NCBI GenBank assembly: GCA_946498095.1
Contig: CAMMMX010000003.1
Coordinates: 90,253-154,252, forward strand
Length of the DNA stretch: 64,000 bases
Direction: 5' to 3'
From: an uncultured Clostridia bacterium
Lineage (GTDB): Bacteria; Bacillota; Clostridia; Oscillospirales; Ruminococcaceae
Shown piece after piece: positions 35,112 to 42,930 of this stretch. Numbering within the stretch: the stretch's first letter is position 1; the number at the start of each line of letters is the position of its first letter. The notes under the pieces were generated by a model that saw only the letters and a list, made by a program, of their open reading frames with translations, was not told the DNA's origin and made no database searches. Position numbers and translations under genes: made by a program.

Positions 35112-36317
35112 TTAACCTCTGCGGTAACAGATCTCTTTGCGAGGAAACTGCGGGATATCGATGGGGATACCGCCGCGCTGCACGCTCTCAAGGCTCACCG
35201 GGACAATGGAAGACCATGCGGCCGCTTCGTAGACGTCAATGAACGGGCGGCGTTCCTCCAGGATGGAGGAGACGAATTCGTCAAGGATGAAGTAGTCGCC
35301 GCCGCCGTGGCCAAACTTTTCCGCGTCTTTCAGTGAGGCCTTCCACAGAGGGTGTTCCAGTTCATCGGTGAAGTCCCACAGCTTGTTCCAATCCTTGGCG
35401 GTGAGATCGTCGTTTAATGACGACTTGCCGTCGAGCCAGATGAGTGGATCGTCACCCCAGCCGCGTGGAGACAGATAACAGCCGTTGACGCCCTGGAGCT
35501 GGTACCAGGTCATATTATGCGGACGGTAGGAGTCGCCGTCGAAACGCAGGACAATGAGCGCGCCGCTGGCACATTCGATTGTCGTGATCGTCACATCTCC
35601 ATAGGCCCAGAAACCGTCTGCAAGTGCGGGATGCCCGTCGCCGAACTTTTTACGGATATAGTTGCGGATACTCGCGTTCTGGGAGCAGAAGGTAGAGCTG
35701 CGCAGCATAGTGTCCGTTTCGGTAATTCCCATCCATTTGGCAACTGGACCAAGCGAGTGGGTCGGATAGGTGTTGCCGCGCTCATTTTTGATTTGTTCGC
35801 CACGCCAGGTCAGCGTCCCGTCGGCGTTGAAGCGGATGGGACGGCAGTCGTGGATATATGCGCCTTCTGCAAAGGTGATCGGGCCGAAGAGACCTTGTTG
35901 CGTCATGTTGTAAATCATCATGTTTTCGCGGGAGTAGACATAATTTTCCGCCATCATGTAGACCTTGCCGGTACGTTCGACCGTCTCCACAAGCAGTGAC
36001 AATTGCTGGAGTGTATCGGCGGCGTATACTTCGCAGAGAACATGCTTTCCAGCTTCAAGTGCTTTGATCGTCTGGGAAAAATGCAGTTTGATTGGCGTCG
36101 CGATAAAGACGGCATCGAAGTCCCCCTGACGCAGCATCTCGTCATAGTCTGTGAAACCTTTGATGCCGGGAAAGTTGTCTTGCCATTCCCGTACTTTGTC
36201 CGCGTTGACGTCGCAAATACAGGTCAACTTGACCTTGTCCTGCAGCAGTTTGAGTGTGTCATTGAAAGCGCCGCCGCGGTTGCCGCCGGCGACGGCCAGT
36301 CTGACTATATTGTCCAT
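35112..36317 (-). CDS. Gfo/Idh/MocA family oxidoreductase
   Basis: 401 residues. The Rossmann entry LAVAGGNRGGAFND is unusual, with an AGG-x2-G form in place of the more common GxGxxG. The acidic residue after the second strand is in CICDVNADK, and the sugar-binding blocks are AGKHVLCEVYAA (about 85) and TLWRGEQIKNERGNTYPTH-like sequence (about 190). The C-terminal domain has GHGGGDYFILDEFV. The start is ATG 36317, six bases after GGGGGA; the longer frame passes the promoter. It is only distantly similar to the enzyme at 428-1582. It likely acts on a sugar or cyclitol. Confidence 0.87.
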   Translation of the reverse strand: MDNIVRLAVAGGNRGGAFNDTLKLLQDKVKLTCICDVNADKVREWQDNFPGIKGFTDYDEMLRQGDFDAVFIATPIKLHFSQTIKALEAGKHVLCEVYAADTLQQLSLLVETVERTGKVYMMAENYVYSRENMMIYNMTQQGLFGPITFAEGAYIHDCRPIRFNADGTLTWRGEQIKNERGNTYPTHSLGPVAKWMGITETDTMLRSSTFCSQNASIRNYIRKKFGDGHPALADGFWAYGDVTITTIECASGALIVLRFDGDSYRPHNMTWYQLQGVNGCYLSPRGWGDDPLIWLDGKSSLNDDLTAKDWNKLWDFTDELEHPLWKASLKDAEKFGHGGGDYFILDEFVSSILEERRPFIDVYEAAAWSSIVPVSLESVQRGGIPIDIPQFPRKEICYRRG

Positions 36318-36348
36318 AGCCATCCCCCATTTCTCATTGAATGGTATT

Positions 36349-36377
36349 ATTATAGCTGCATTGCCTATGCTTTTCAA
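36349..36377 (-). promoter_or_regulatory. Sigma-A promoter of the reverse-strand Gfo/Idh/MocA gene
   Basis: TTGAAA (36377-36372), 17 bases, TATAAT (36354-36349), on the reverse strand. Confidence 0.75.
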
Positions 36378-36445
36378 GTGTTCCTGAGAAAATATTCTTC
36401 CTAAAGGACAGACGGTGTGATAGAATGAAAGGTAGGGGGAATTGG

Positions 36446-36862
36446 ATGAAACGCGAAAAGGGGCTTGCGTACTGTGGCCTTGTTTGTGCGCTTTGTGGGG
36501 AAGGCGACAACTGCCCGGGATGCCGGTTGGATGGTTGTGCGGAGCGGGACAGGTGCAAGAATTATCGGTGCTGTCGGGAGAAAGGATTGTCCGGCTGCTG
36601 GGAATGTGGGGACTTTCCCTGTGATGGCAGCATGCTGGACAAAGTACGCATCCGTGCCTTTGCCCGCTTCGTCCGAGATTACGGGGAAGAGACGCTGCTC
36701 GACGCTCTTGCGGTGGGAGAAGCGTCGGGGATGCAGTATCATTATCCGGGACAGATAGTCGGGGATTATGACGTTCCGAGGGACGAAGATGGGGTCTTGC
36801 AACTTTTACGGGAGAAAGCCGGCACGCTAGTGACAAATGGCTGTAAAAAGGAAAAGGCGTAA
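36446..36862 (+). CDS. DUF3795-type cysteine-rich protein
   Basis: 138 residues with at least ten cysteines in its first 60 residues (CGLVCALCGEGDNCPGCRL, CKNYRCCREKGLSGCWECG, FPCD), the pattern of DUF3795 proteins, probably metal- or iron-sulfur-binding. The second half is helical and acidic. ATG 36446 follows GGGGGAATTGG and is preferred to ATG 36425. The function is unknown. The gene is short, intact and ends before the tyrS promoter. Confidence 0.8.
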   Translation: MKREKGLAYCGLVCALCGEGDNCPGCRLDGCAERDRCKNYRCCREKGLSGCWECGDFPCDGSMLDKVRIRAFARFVRDYGEETLLDALAVGEASGMQYHYPGQIVGDYDVPRDEDGVLQLLREKAGTLVTNGCKKEKA

Positions 36863-36896
36863 ATGGACGCCTATTGTTTCCAAGAACAAACGAAGC

Positions 36897-36925
36897 TTGA
36901 CATCCTGGTTAAGTTGTGATAGGAT
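36897..36925 (+). promoter_or_regulatory. Promoter of the T-box-tyrS transcript
   Basis: TTGACA (36897-36902), 17 bases, TAGGAT (36920-36925). Confidence 0.7.
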
Positions 36926-36934
36926 AATCAACAT

Positions 36935-37205
36935 AAAAGCGTTGAAGGAAAGAAGTAATCGGCAAGAACGTTTCAGAGAGCTTCCGGTTGGTGGAAGGAA
37001 GCACGTGAAACCGGTGAAATACATTCCGGAGCAGACTGCTGAAACCAAAAGGGAGTAGGACAGTACGGGTTCACCCGTTACAGTGAGCGGATATGTCAGT
37101 ATCCGGCAAAGGCTGGGCATACGCAAGCTGTCCGGCGAACAGAGGTGGTACCGCGATTTGTCGCCCTCTGGCCGTCTTATGATGGCCGGAGGGCTTTTTG
37201 CATAT
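36935..37205 (+). ncRNA. Tyrosine-responsive T-box leader
   Basis: A long tyrS leader with T-box landmarks: AGAGAG (36975-36980) in stem I, a candidate specifier codon TAC (Tyr) at 37020-37022 in GAAATACATTCC, the T-box sequence GGTGGTACCGCG (37144-37155), and a terminator hairpin (37163-37194, GCCCTCTGGCC with GGCCGGAGGGC) ending in TTTTT. Uncharged tRNA-Tyr should pair with TAC and with the T-box to block termination. The tyrosine codon fits the gene that follows. Confidence 0.93.
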
Positions 37206-37252
37206 CCACAGCCGGGGGACGACGCATTTGAAAGGAAAAGGAGACAGGAAAC

Positions 37253-38482
37253 ATGGCACAATCGGTATTCGACGAACTCAAGCGCAGGGGGCTCATCGCC
37301 CAGATGACCCATGAGGAGAAAATCAAGGAGCTGTTCGACAAGGAAAAGGTGACGTTCTACATCGGCTTCGACGCGACGGCGGACAGCCTGCACGTCGGAC
37401 ATTTTCTGCAGCTGGTGGTGATGAAGCACCTGCAGCAAGCGGGGCACCGTCCGATTGCGTTGCTCGGTACCGGCACGACGATGGTCGGGGATCCGACGGG
37501 CAAGACCGACATGCGCAAGATGCTCACGCCGGAACAGATCAATCACAACGCCGAATGCTTCCGCCGTCAGATGGAGAAGTTTATCGACTTCTCCGACGGC
37601 AAGGCGCTGATCGTCCGCAACGGCGACTGGTTGCTCAATCTCGGCTACATCGAGTTTTTGCGTGATGTCGGGGTGCACTTCTCGGTCAACAAGATGCTGA
37701 CGGCGGAATGCTACAAGTCGCGTCTGGAGAACGGGCTGTCCTTCATTGAGTTCAATTACATGTTAATGCAGAGCTACGACTTCGTCAAACTGCACCGCGA
37801 CTACGGCTGCAAGGTTGAGTTGGGCGGCGACGACCAGTGGGCCAACATCATCGGCGGCGTCGACCTGGTACGCCGTATGGACGGCGAGGAAGTCTGCGGT
37901 ATGACCTTCACGCTGCTGACCACCAAGGAAGGCAAGAAGATGGGCAAGACCGAGAACGGCGCGTTGTGGCTTGATCCGGAAAAGGTGTCGCCCTACGACT
38001 TCTTCCAATACTGGCGTAACGTCAGCGACGATGACGTGATCAACTGCCTCAAGCTGCTGACCTTCCTGCCGATCGAGGAAATCGAAGCGATGGAGAGCTG
38101 GGAGGGCAGCCAGTTGAACAAGGCTAAGGAGATACTCGCCTTCGAGGTGACCAAGATGGTCCATAGTGAGGAAGAGGCGCAGAAGTCGCTGGAGACGGCG
38201 CGCGCGCTTTTTAGCGCAGGGCAGACCGTTGACGAGATGCCGTCCTTCGTCCTTCCGGCGGAGGCACTGTCTGATGGCGCGATTGGTATCCTCGACCTGA
38301 TGGTGGCGGCGAAGCTTTGCCCGTCCAAAGGGGAGGCGCGTCGGCTGGTCGTGCAAGGCGGCGTTGCGCTCGACGACGTCAAGGTGTCCGATCCGGCGCA
38401 GATGGTGACAACGGCGGACTTCGAGAAGGGGTATGTCGTTATCAAAAAAGGTAAAAAGGTCTTTTTAAAGGTGACATTGTAA
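37253..38482 (+). CDS. tyrS: Tyrosyl-tRNA synthetase
   Basis: 409 residues; class I aminoacyl-tRNA synthetase. HVGH near 45 is the HIGH-type motif, KMGKTENG near 235 replaces KMSKS as in many bacterial TyrRS, and a C-terminal S4-type RNA-binding domain covers about 340-409. ATG 37253 follows AAAAGGAGACAGG. Controlled by the T-box upstream. Third positions are strikingly G/C-rich, unlike most neighbouring genes. Confidence 0.97.
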   Translation: MAQSVFDELKRRGLIAQMTHEEKIKELFDKEKVTFYIGFDATADSLHVGHFLQLVVMKHLQQAGHRPIALLGTGTTMVGDPTGKTDMRKMLTPEQINHNAECFRRQMEKFIDFSDGKALIVRNGDWLLNLGYIEFLRDVGVHFSVNKMLTAECYKSRLENGLSFIEFNYMLMQSYDFVKLHRDYGCKVELGGDDQWANIIGGVDLVRRMDGEEVCGMTFTLLTTKEGKKMGKTENGALWLDPEKVSPYDFFQYWRNVSDDDVINCLKLLTFLPIEEIEAMESWEGSQLNKAKEILAFEVTKMVHSEEEAQKSLETARALFSAGQTVDEMPSFVLPAEALSDGAIGILDLMVAAKLCPSKGEARRLVVQGGVALDDVKVSDPAQMVTTADFEKGYVVIKKGKKVFLKVTL

Positions 38483-38485
38483 AGA

Positions 38486-38531
38486 CGCAACGAAAAAGAG
38501 GTACGGATCTCCGTACCTCTTTTTCGTTGCG
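38486..38531. repeat. 46-base perfect hairpin after tyrS
   Basis: Two perfect 22-base arms (38486-38507 and 38510-38531) around a two-base centre. The arms start CGCAACGAAAAAGAGG and end GTACGGA. The internal T run could terminate tyrS, but the stem is far longer than needed, with no T run after it. Confidence 0.85.
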
Positions 38532-38565
38532 ATATTGTCTCAGACTCCCTAAAACCAGCTCAGAT

Positions 38566-38621
38566 GTTATCTTTCTTATATCGGAGCCTCCGGCCTCGAA
38601 TCCCGTCATAAGAAAGATAAC
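38566..38621. repeat. Inverted repeat with a structured 28-base loop
   Basis: GTTATCTTTCTTAT (38566-38579) and ATAAGAAAGATAAC (38608-38621) are perfect 14-base arms. The interior includes CGGAGCCTCCG, itself a small inverted repeat, and CTCGAATCCCG, which slightly resembles a tRNA T-arm. No matching tRNA gene could be folded here. It is 45 bases after the hairpin at 38486. Confidence 0.75.
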
Positions 38622-38666
38622 GTTTGTCAGCTAAAAAAGAAAAAAGAGAAATTGGATCCATTTTCC

Positions 38667-38714
38667 TTGACTTTTGCAGTCGCATAAGGTATACTGACTT
38701 TAGCGACCGCAAAA
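38667..38714 (+). promoter_or_regulatory. Promoter with 12-base dyad operator of the RHH gene
   Basis: TTGACT (38667-38672), 17 bases, TATACT (38690-38695). The arms TTTTGCAGTCGC (38672-38683) and GCGACCGCAAAA (38703-38714), one mismatch, flank the -10, as in auto-repressed ribbon-helix-helix genes. Confidence 0.8.
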
Positions 38715-38727
38715 AGGAGGTATGCGA

Positions 38728-38904
38728 TTGGCCGCCAAAAAGTTGGGCCGTCCGACTGACTGTCTGAAAGACATCGATATCAAGATCAGATTTGATAAGG
38801 GCACTGCTGATATGCTGCAAGAGTGCAGTGATACAATGGGCATTACCCGTGCCGAAGTAGTGCGCCGGGGTGTCCGGAAGATGTACGACGACCTGAAAAA
38901 ATGA
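38728..38904 (+). CDS. Ribbon-helix-helix DNA-binding protein
   Basis: 58 residues. An N-terminal basic arm (AAKKLGRPTD), a beta-strand IDIKIRFDKGTADML, then helix-turn-helix ITRAEVVRRGVRKMYDDL, the CopG/Arc-type layout. TTG 38728 is preferred: AAAGGAGG is seven bases upstream, while ATG 38722 leaves one base. The promoter carries an inverted repeat fit for its own repression. Such small repressors are common on plasmids and integrative elements. The partner and target are otherwise unknown. Confidence 0.82.
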   Translation: MAAKKLGRPTDCLKDIDIKIRFDKGTADMLQECSDTMGITRAEVVRRGVRKMYDDLKK

Positions 38905-39064
38905 AAGGAAGCGGCCCCATCTCTCTAAAGAACAAGCCGCTTCCTCCACAGAGCACAAGCCGCCCAAAGACGGATGTACATAAATATCTTACCATATGCA
39001 CGTCCCCCTTGCAAGCGGTTTGTGCGCAACCGACCGAAAACCGGTCTTGGAAAGGAGCACAAAC

Positions 39065-39352
39065 ATGGACACTACCTGTATTGACAAACGCGTCACGGAG
39101 ACGCTGCGGCGTCTCGAGAAAACCGACGGGGCCTACGCGCTGGCAGTCGAACAAAGCCGGGAGCTGCGCTGGATCCTGGACGAGATCGCCGGCTACGGAC
39201 ATGACATCACCATCAGCGCGGGCGACTGCGACAACCTGAATGAATACCTTACACTGCAGGTGCAGCGGGAAGACGCCGCCAGTCGCGCGGTCTACCGTCA
39301 GGGCTTCCGCGACTGCGTTCGCCTACTCAAAGATGTCGGCGTGCTGACGTAA
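39065..39352 (+). CDS. Small helical protein of unknown function (accessory)
   Basis: 95 residues, highly charged and helical, no membrane segment (VTETLRRLEKTDGAYALAVEQ and SRAVYRQGFRDCVRLLKD). GAAAGGAGC precedes ATG 39065. Third positions are very G/C-rich. It resembles short proteins carried beside RHH regulators on Firmicute mobile elements; no family is assigned. A terminator follows directly. Confidence 0.68.
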   Translation: MDTTCIDKRVTETLRRLEKTDGAYALAVEQSRELRWILDEIAGYGHDITISAGDCDNLNEYLTLQVQREDAASRAVYRQGFRDCVRLLKDVGVLT

Positions 39353-39360
39353 AGATTTAC

Positions 39361-39396
39361 CGTCCGGGAAATATCCTCTTCCCGGACGCTTTCTTT
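39361..39396 (+). terminator. Rho-independent terminator
   Basis: CGTCCGGGAA (39361-39370) pairs with TTCCCGGACG (39379-39388), followed by a T-rich tract. Confidence 0.87.
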
Positions 39397-39406
39397 TTAA
39401 AAGCTC

Positions 39407-39436
39407 TTGACAGCGTTCGGGGGGAAGCCTTATGAT
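39407..39436 (+). promoter_or_regulatory. Promoter for the methyltransferase gene
   Basis: TTGACA (39407-39412), 18 bases, TATGAT (39431-39436). Confidence 0.65.
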
Positions 39437-39567
39437 GAAACATAGAAGACGCAGCGAAAAAACGCGCGTCATTGGATGAAATATACAGCCGGCGGGATAG
39501 AATCCGTCACAGACGTTTGGTGCTGCTTTGGCAGCTGTCATAGATAGAAAGGCAAGGGACATGTAAC

Positions 39568-40743
39568 ATGGATCAGTTTCAGCAGCGCATCCGCGGCATC
39601 TTGCAGGACGGGCTCGTCTTCGGCGTGCTCAGCCAGGTCCGCAAAGGGACGAAGGGGGTGGCGCCCAAGACGCAGTTGCGCCCTTTTCTCACGCGGGACA
39701 CCGATCAAACCATTCAATACCAGTTCACTGAGGTGTTTGACAAAAAGGTGCTGCACCGCAATTTGTCCTGCGAAGACGCCGTGCAGCAGATTGCGAATCT
39801 TTTGCAGGAACGCTATCATCAGTGCGTGCTCTACACCCAGCAGGCCGACTACCATATCACCTATTTCAGCCGCTCCAAAATCCGGCGTCTGCCGTCGACC
39901 AAGGCGGATCAACCCATGTTGACCCACGACAAGCCCAAGGCCTACGCTATCCCGGACGGGACGCCCTGCGATTTCCTGATCCGGCTGGGGGTGATGACGC
40001 CGCAGGGAACTGTCGTCAAAAGCAAGTACAACAAGTTCCGTCAGCTCAACAAGTACCTCGAGCTGGTGAGCGAGTGCGTCGCCGCGCTGCCAGCGGACCG
40101 GCGGTTGCGGATCGTCGACTTCGGCTGCGGCAAGTCCTACCTGACCTTTGCGCTGTACCACTACCTTGTCCATGTACTCGGTCGCAGCGTGGAAATGACA
40201 GGTCTGGATCTCAAGGAGGACGTCATTGCGCTGTGCAGCCGGACGGCGCAGGAGCTTGGATATACTGATCTGCATTTTCAGCGGGGCGACATCGCCGGTT
40301 TCGATGCCGCGGGCGACGTCGACATGGTGGTGACACTGCACGCCTGCGACACCGCGACTGACGAGGCGATCGTGCAAGCGCTGTCCTGGAACGCGAAGAT
40401 CGTCCTGTTGGTGCCCTGCTGCCAGCATGAGCTGCTTGGACAGGTCGCAAATCCGGATATGAAGCTTTTGCTCAAACACGGCGTGATCAAGGAGCGGTTG
40501 TCGTCGCTGATCACCGATTCCATCCGCGGGCAGCTTTTACAGTCCTGCGGTTATGACGTGCAAATCATGGAGTTCATCTCGATGGAGCACACGCCGAAGA
40601 ACATCCTCATTAAGGCATTACGTAAAGGAGGGTATGATAGCAAGGCGTATGCGGACTACCGTCGCTTTGCTTCGTTGTGGAGACTGTCTCCTTATCTAGA
40701 GGCGCGCCTACGTCAGACTGGTCGCCTGTCGGAAGAAAAATAG
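39568..40743 (+). CDS. SAM-dependent methyltransferase, Methyltransf_32-like
   Basis: 391 residues. The first about 160 residues are an unnamed domain. The second half is a Rossmann methyltransferase: RIVDFGCGKSYLTFALYHYL (about 190), GLDLKEDVIALC (about 215), and VVTLHACDTATDEAIVQAL (about 250). The CGKSYLT and LHACDTATD blocks are typical of the METTL25/Methyltransf_32 group, whose bacterial substrates are not defined (RNA or protein is likely). Seven bases past its stop a weak ribosome site leads to the GTPase gene, so they share a transcript. Confidence 0.85.
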   Translation: MDQFQQRIRGILQDGLVFGVLSQVRKGTKGVAPKTQLRPFLTRDTDQTIQYQFTEVFDKKVLHRNLSCEDAVQQIANLLQERYHQCVLYTQQADYHITYFSRSKIRRLPSTKADQPMLTHDKPKAYAIPDGTPCDFLIRLGVMTPQGTVVKSKYNKFRQLNKYLELVSECVAALPADRRLRIVDFGCGKSYLTFALYHYLVHVLGRSVEMTGLDLKEDVIALCSRTAQELGYTDLHFQRGDIAGFDAAGDVDMVVTLHACDTATDEAIVQALSWNAKIVLLVPCCQHELLGQVANPDMKLLLKHGVIKERLSSLITDSIRGQLLQSCGYDVQIMEFISMEHTPKNILIKALRKGGYDSKAYADYRRFASLWRLSPYLEARLRQTGRLSEEK

Positions 40744-40765
40744 CGAGAAAGGGGAGGGACGCGTC

Positions 40766-42715
40766 ATGGCAAAGATTTGCAACATCGGCATCGTCGCCCA
40801 TGTCGACGCGGGCAAGACGACGGTGACAGAGCAGCTTCTTTACGCGGCGGGACAGCTGCGCGCCGCTGGTAGCGTCGACAGCGGTACCGCCCAAACAGAC
40901 TTCCTCGCTGTCGAACGAGCGCGCGGGATCTCAGTCCGTGCCTCTACGGCGACGTTTTCCTATCATGGAACGCAGGTGAACCTCATCGATACTCCGGGGC
41001 ACGTCGACTTTGCTGGGGAGGTCGAACGATCCCTCGGCATTCTCGACTGTGCGGTGCTGGTGGTATCGGCTGTTGAGGGCGTGCAGGCACAGACGGAAAT
41101 CCTACTGGAAACGCTGTTGGCTGCTGGTACAAGCACGGTCGTTTTCATCAACAAAATCGACCGTGCGGGTAGCGACGTCGACGGCGTTCTGGCGCAGCTG
41201 CGCCGTTTTTGTCAACATGTCCTACCTTGCGAGGAAGCTTCCAGGGAAGGAGGGCGCGACTGTGGGGTGCGGTTGCATCCACTGGCAGATCCCGCTTTTC
41301 AGGACGAAGCGGTGACATTGCTGTCCGACGGCGACGAGGACTTGATGGAGGCTTACCTGACGGACGGCACAGTCAGTGAGGCGATGCTGCAGACGGCGCT
41401 GCAGCAGGGCGTGAGTGAGGGACGCGTGATGCCGGTGCTGTATGGCAGCGCACTGTGTGGAGTTGGCATTCATGAGCTGCTCGACTTCCTGGTTACGTAC
41501 CTTCAGCCCAAGGAGGCAGCGTCCGATGTGCTGTCAGGCGTTATATACAAGATCACCCACGATCCGGTGATGGGCAAGCTCGCTCATGTACGGATGTACG
41601 GCGGCGTCATTCGCAATCGTGACAGCGTCTATCTGCCGTCGGCCGACAAAACGGAGAAAGTGACGCAGATCCGCAAGCTGTCCGGCGCGCGCCATATCGA
41701 CGTTGGCGAGGTCACAGCGGGGGACATCGCCGCCCTGTGCGGGCTGACGTCAGCCCGGATCGGCGACGTCATCGGATCGGACGCGGCTGTCCGTCGCTGC
41801 TCTCTGGCAACGCCTCTTTTGCAGGTGCAGGCGATCCCGTCGGCGTCGGAGCAGCTGTACCCGCTCATCGCCGCGTTGGAGGAGTTGACCGAGGAGGATC
41901 CGCTGCTGGAGATGGAGTTCGCACCTCAGGAGCAGGAAATTCACATCAAAATTACCGGTATGATCCAGCTGGAAATCCTCACCGCGCTGCTGAAGGAACG
42001 CTACAACTTGGACGTCTCCTTCTCGCCGCCCACCGTTATCTATAAGGAGACGCCGTCTAAGGCGGGAGAAGGCTTCGAGGCGTATACGATGCCCAAGCCC
42101 TGCTGGGCGGTGATCCGGCTGGCGATCGAGCCTGCGCCCCGCGGGTCAGGGCTGGCGTACAGCTCAATTGTACCTAACAATGATATTTTCTACCGGTATC
42201 AGAACCATATTGAGACAGCAGTGCCGCGTGCACTCAAACAGGGACTGTACAACTGGGAGGTCACTGATTTGAAGGTGACGCTGATCGGCGGAGAGCATCA
42301 TACGATTCACACCCATCCGATGGACTTTTTCCTTGCCACACCGATGGCAGTGATGAACGGACTGCAAAATACGGGGACTACACTGCTAGAGCCGATGGTA
42401 CGGATGCGTCTGAGCGCGCAGGAGGACTGCCTAGGCAAGGTGATCGGGGATATGATTGCGATGCGGGGCGAATTCGACTCCCCAGTGGTACACGGCGGGA
42501 CGTTTACGATGGAAGCGCGCGTCCCGGTGGCGACTTCGCTCGACTATGCCGTCCGTCTGGCGGTACTGACGTCGGGCAAGGGAGTGCTCAGCACACGGTT
42601 CGATGGGTACCAGGAATGTCCGTTGGAACTCGGTGCGGTTGCCAAGCGGCGAGGCGTAAACCCGCTTGACAGAGCAAAATGGATCCTCAGCCAACGCAAC
42701 GCTTTGATGGGATGA
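40766..42715 (+). CDS. EF-G-like GTPase of the ribosomal protection (Tet(M)) family
   Basis: 649 residues, close to Tet(M) (639). G1 AHVDAGKTT (about 11-19), switch region with RARGISVRA, G3 DTPGHVDF (about 74), G4 NKID (about 128), then EF-G domains II-V. Tet(M)-type proteins push tetracycline off the ribosome. Whether this one gives resistance is not decided by sequence: many Clostridia carry housekeeping relatives. The start is ATG 40766 after AGAAAGGGGAGGG. It follows the methyltransferase gene closely. Third positions are G/C-rich. Confidence 0.85.
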   Translation: MAKICNIGIVAHVDAGKTTVTEQLLYAAGQLRAAGSVDSGTAQTDFLAVERARGISVRASTATFSYHGTQVNLIDTPGHVDFAGEVERSLGILDCAVLVVSAVEGVQAQTEILLETLLAAGTSTVVFINKIDRAGSDVDGVLAQLRRFCQHVLPCEEASREGGRDCGVRLHPLADPAFQDEAVTLLSDGDEDLMEAYLTDGTVSEAMLQTALQQGVSEGRVMPVLYGSALCGVGIHELLDFLVTYLQPKEAASDVLSGVIYKITHDPVMGKLAHVRMYGGVIRNRDSVYLPSADKTEKVTQIRKLSGARHIDVGEVTAGDIAALCGLTSARIGDVIGSDAAVRRCSLATPLLQVQAIPSASEQLYPLIAALEELTEEDPLLEMEFAPQEQEIHIKITGMIQLEILTALLKERYNLDVSFSPPTVIYKETPSKAGEGFEAYTMPKPCWAVIRLAIEPAPRGSGLAYSSIVPNNDIFYRYQNHIETAVPRALKQGLYNWEVTDLKVTLIGGEHHTIHTHPMDFFLATPMAVMNGLQNTGTTLLEPMVRMRLSAQEDCLGKVIGDMIAMRGEFDSPVVHGGTFTMEARVPVATSLDYAVRLAVLTSGKGVLSTRFDGYQECPLELGAVAKRRGVNPLDRAKWILSQRNALMG

Positions 42716-42777
42716 ATATTTGTTGCCCTACAGCAAACAAGGTCAGATAAGGTGCGGCGTCTAGGGATACAGGTTCC

Positions 42778-42812
42778 AAAAACGGCAGCATGCGGACCTA
42801 CTGTCGTTTTTT
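42778..42812 (+). terminator. Rho-independent terminator
   Basis: AAAAACGGCAG and CTGTCGTTTTTT form a stem with one mismatch that ends in a T run. Confidence 0.72.
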
Positions 42813-42849
42813 GGTTGGAAGGGAGATACGGTATCCCTCCATATAACTT

Positions 42850-42879
42850 TTGACCTCGCGTCAAGTATGGCGTTATAAT
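42850..42879 (+). promoter_or_regulatory. Promoter for the SpoVB-like flippase
   Basis: TTGACC (42850-42855), 18 bases, TATAAT (42874-42879). Confidence 0.65.
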
Positions 42880-42930
42880 CCCGCGTTTTCCCCCATATAT
42901 TGTAAGGAATCAGGATGGGGGTGTCCGTCA

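Noticed and set aside
38580..38607. Possible tRNA fragment (CTCGAATCCCG resembles a T-arm)
   Set aside because: The surrounding bases do not fold into acceptor, D and anticodon arms on either strand, and the flanking arms pair with each other instead.
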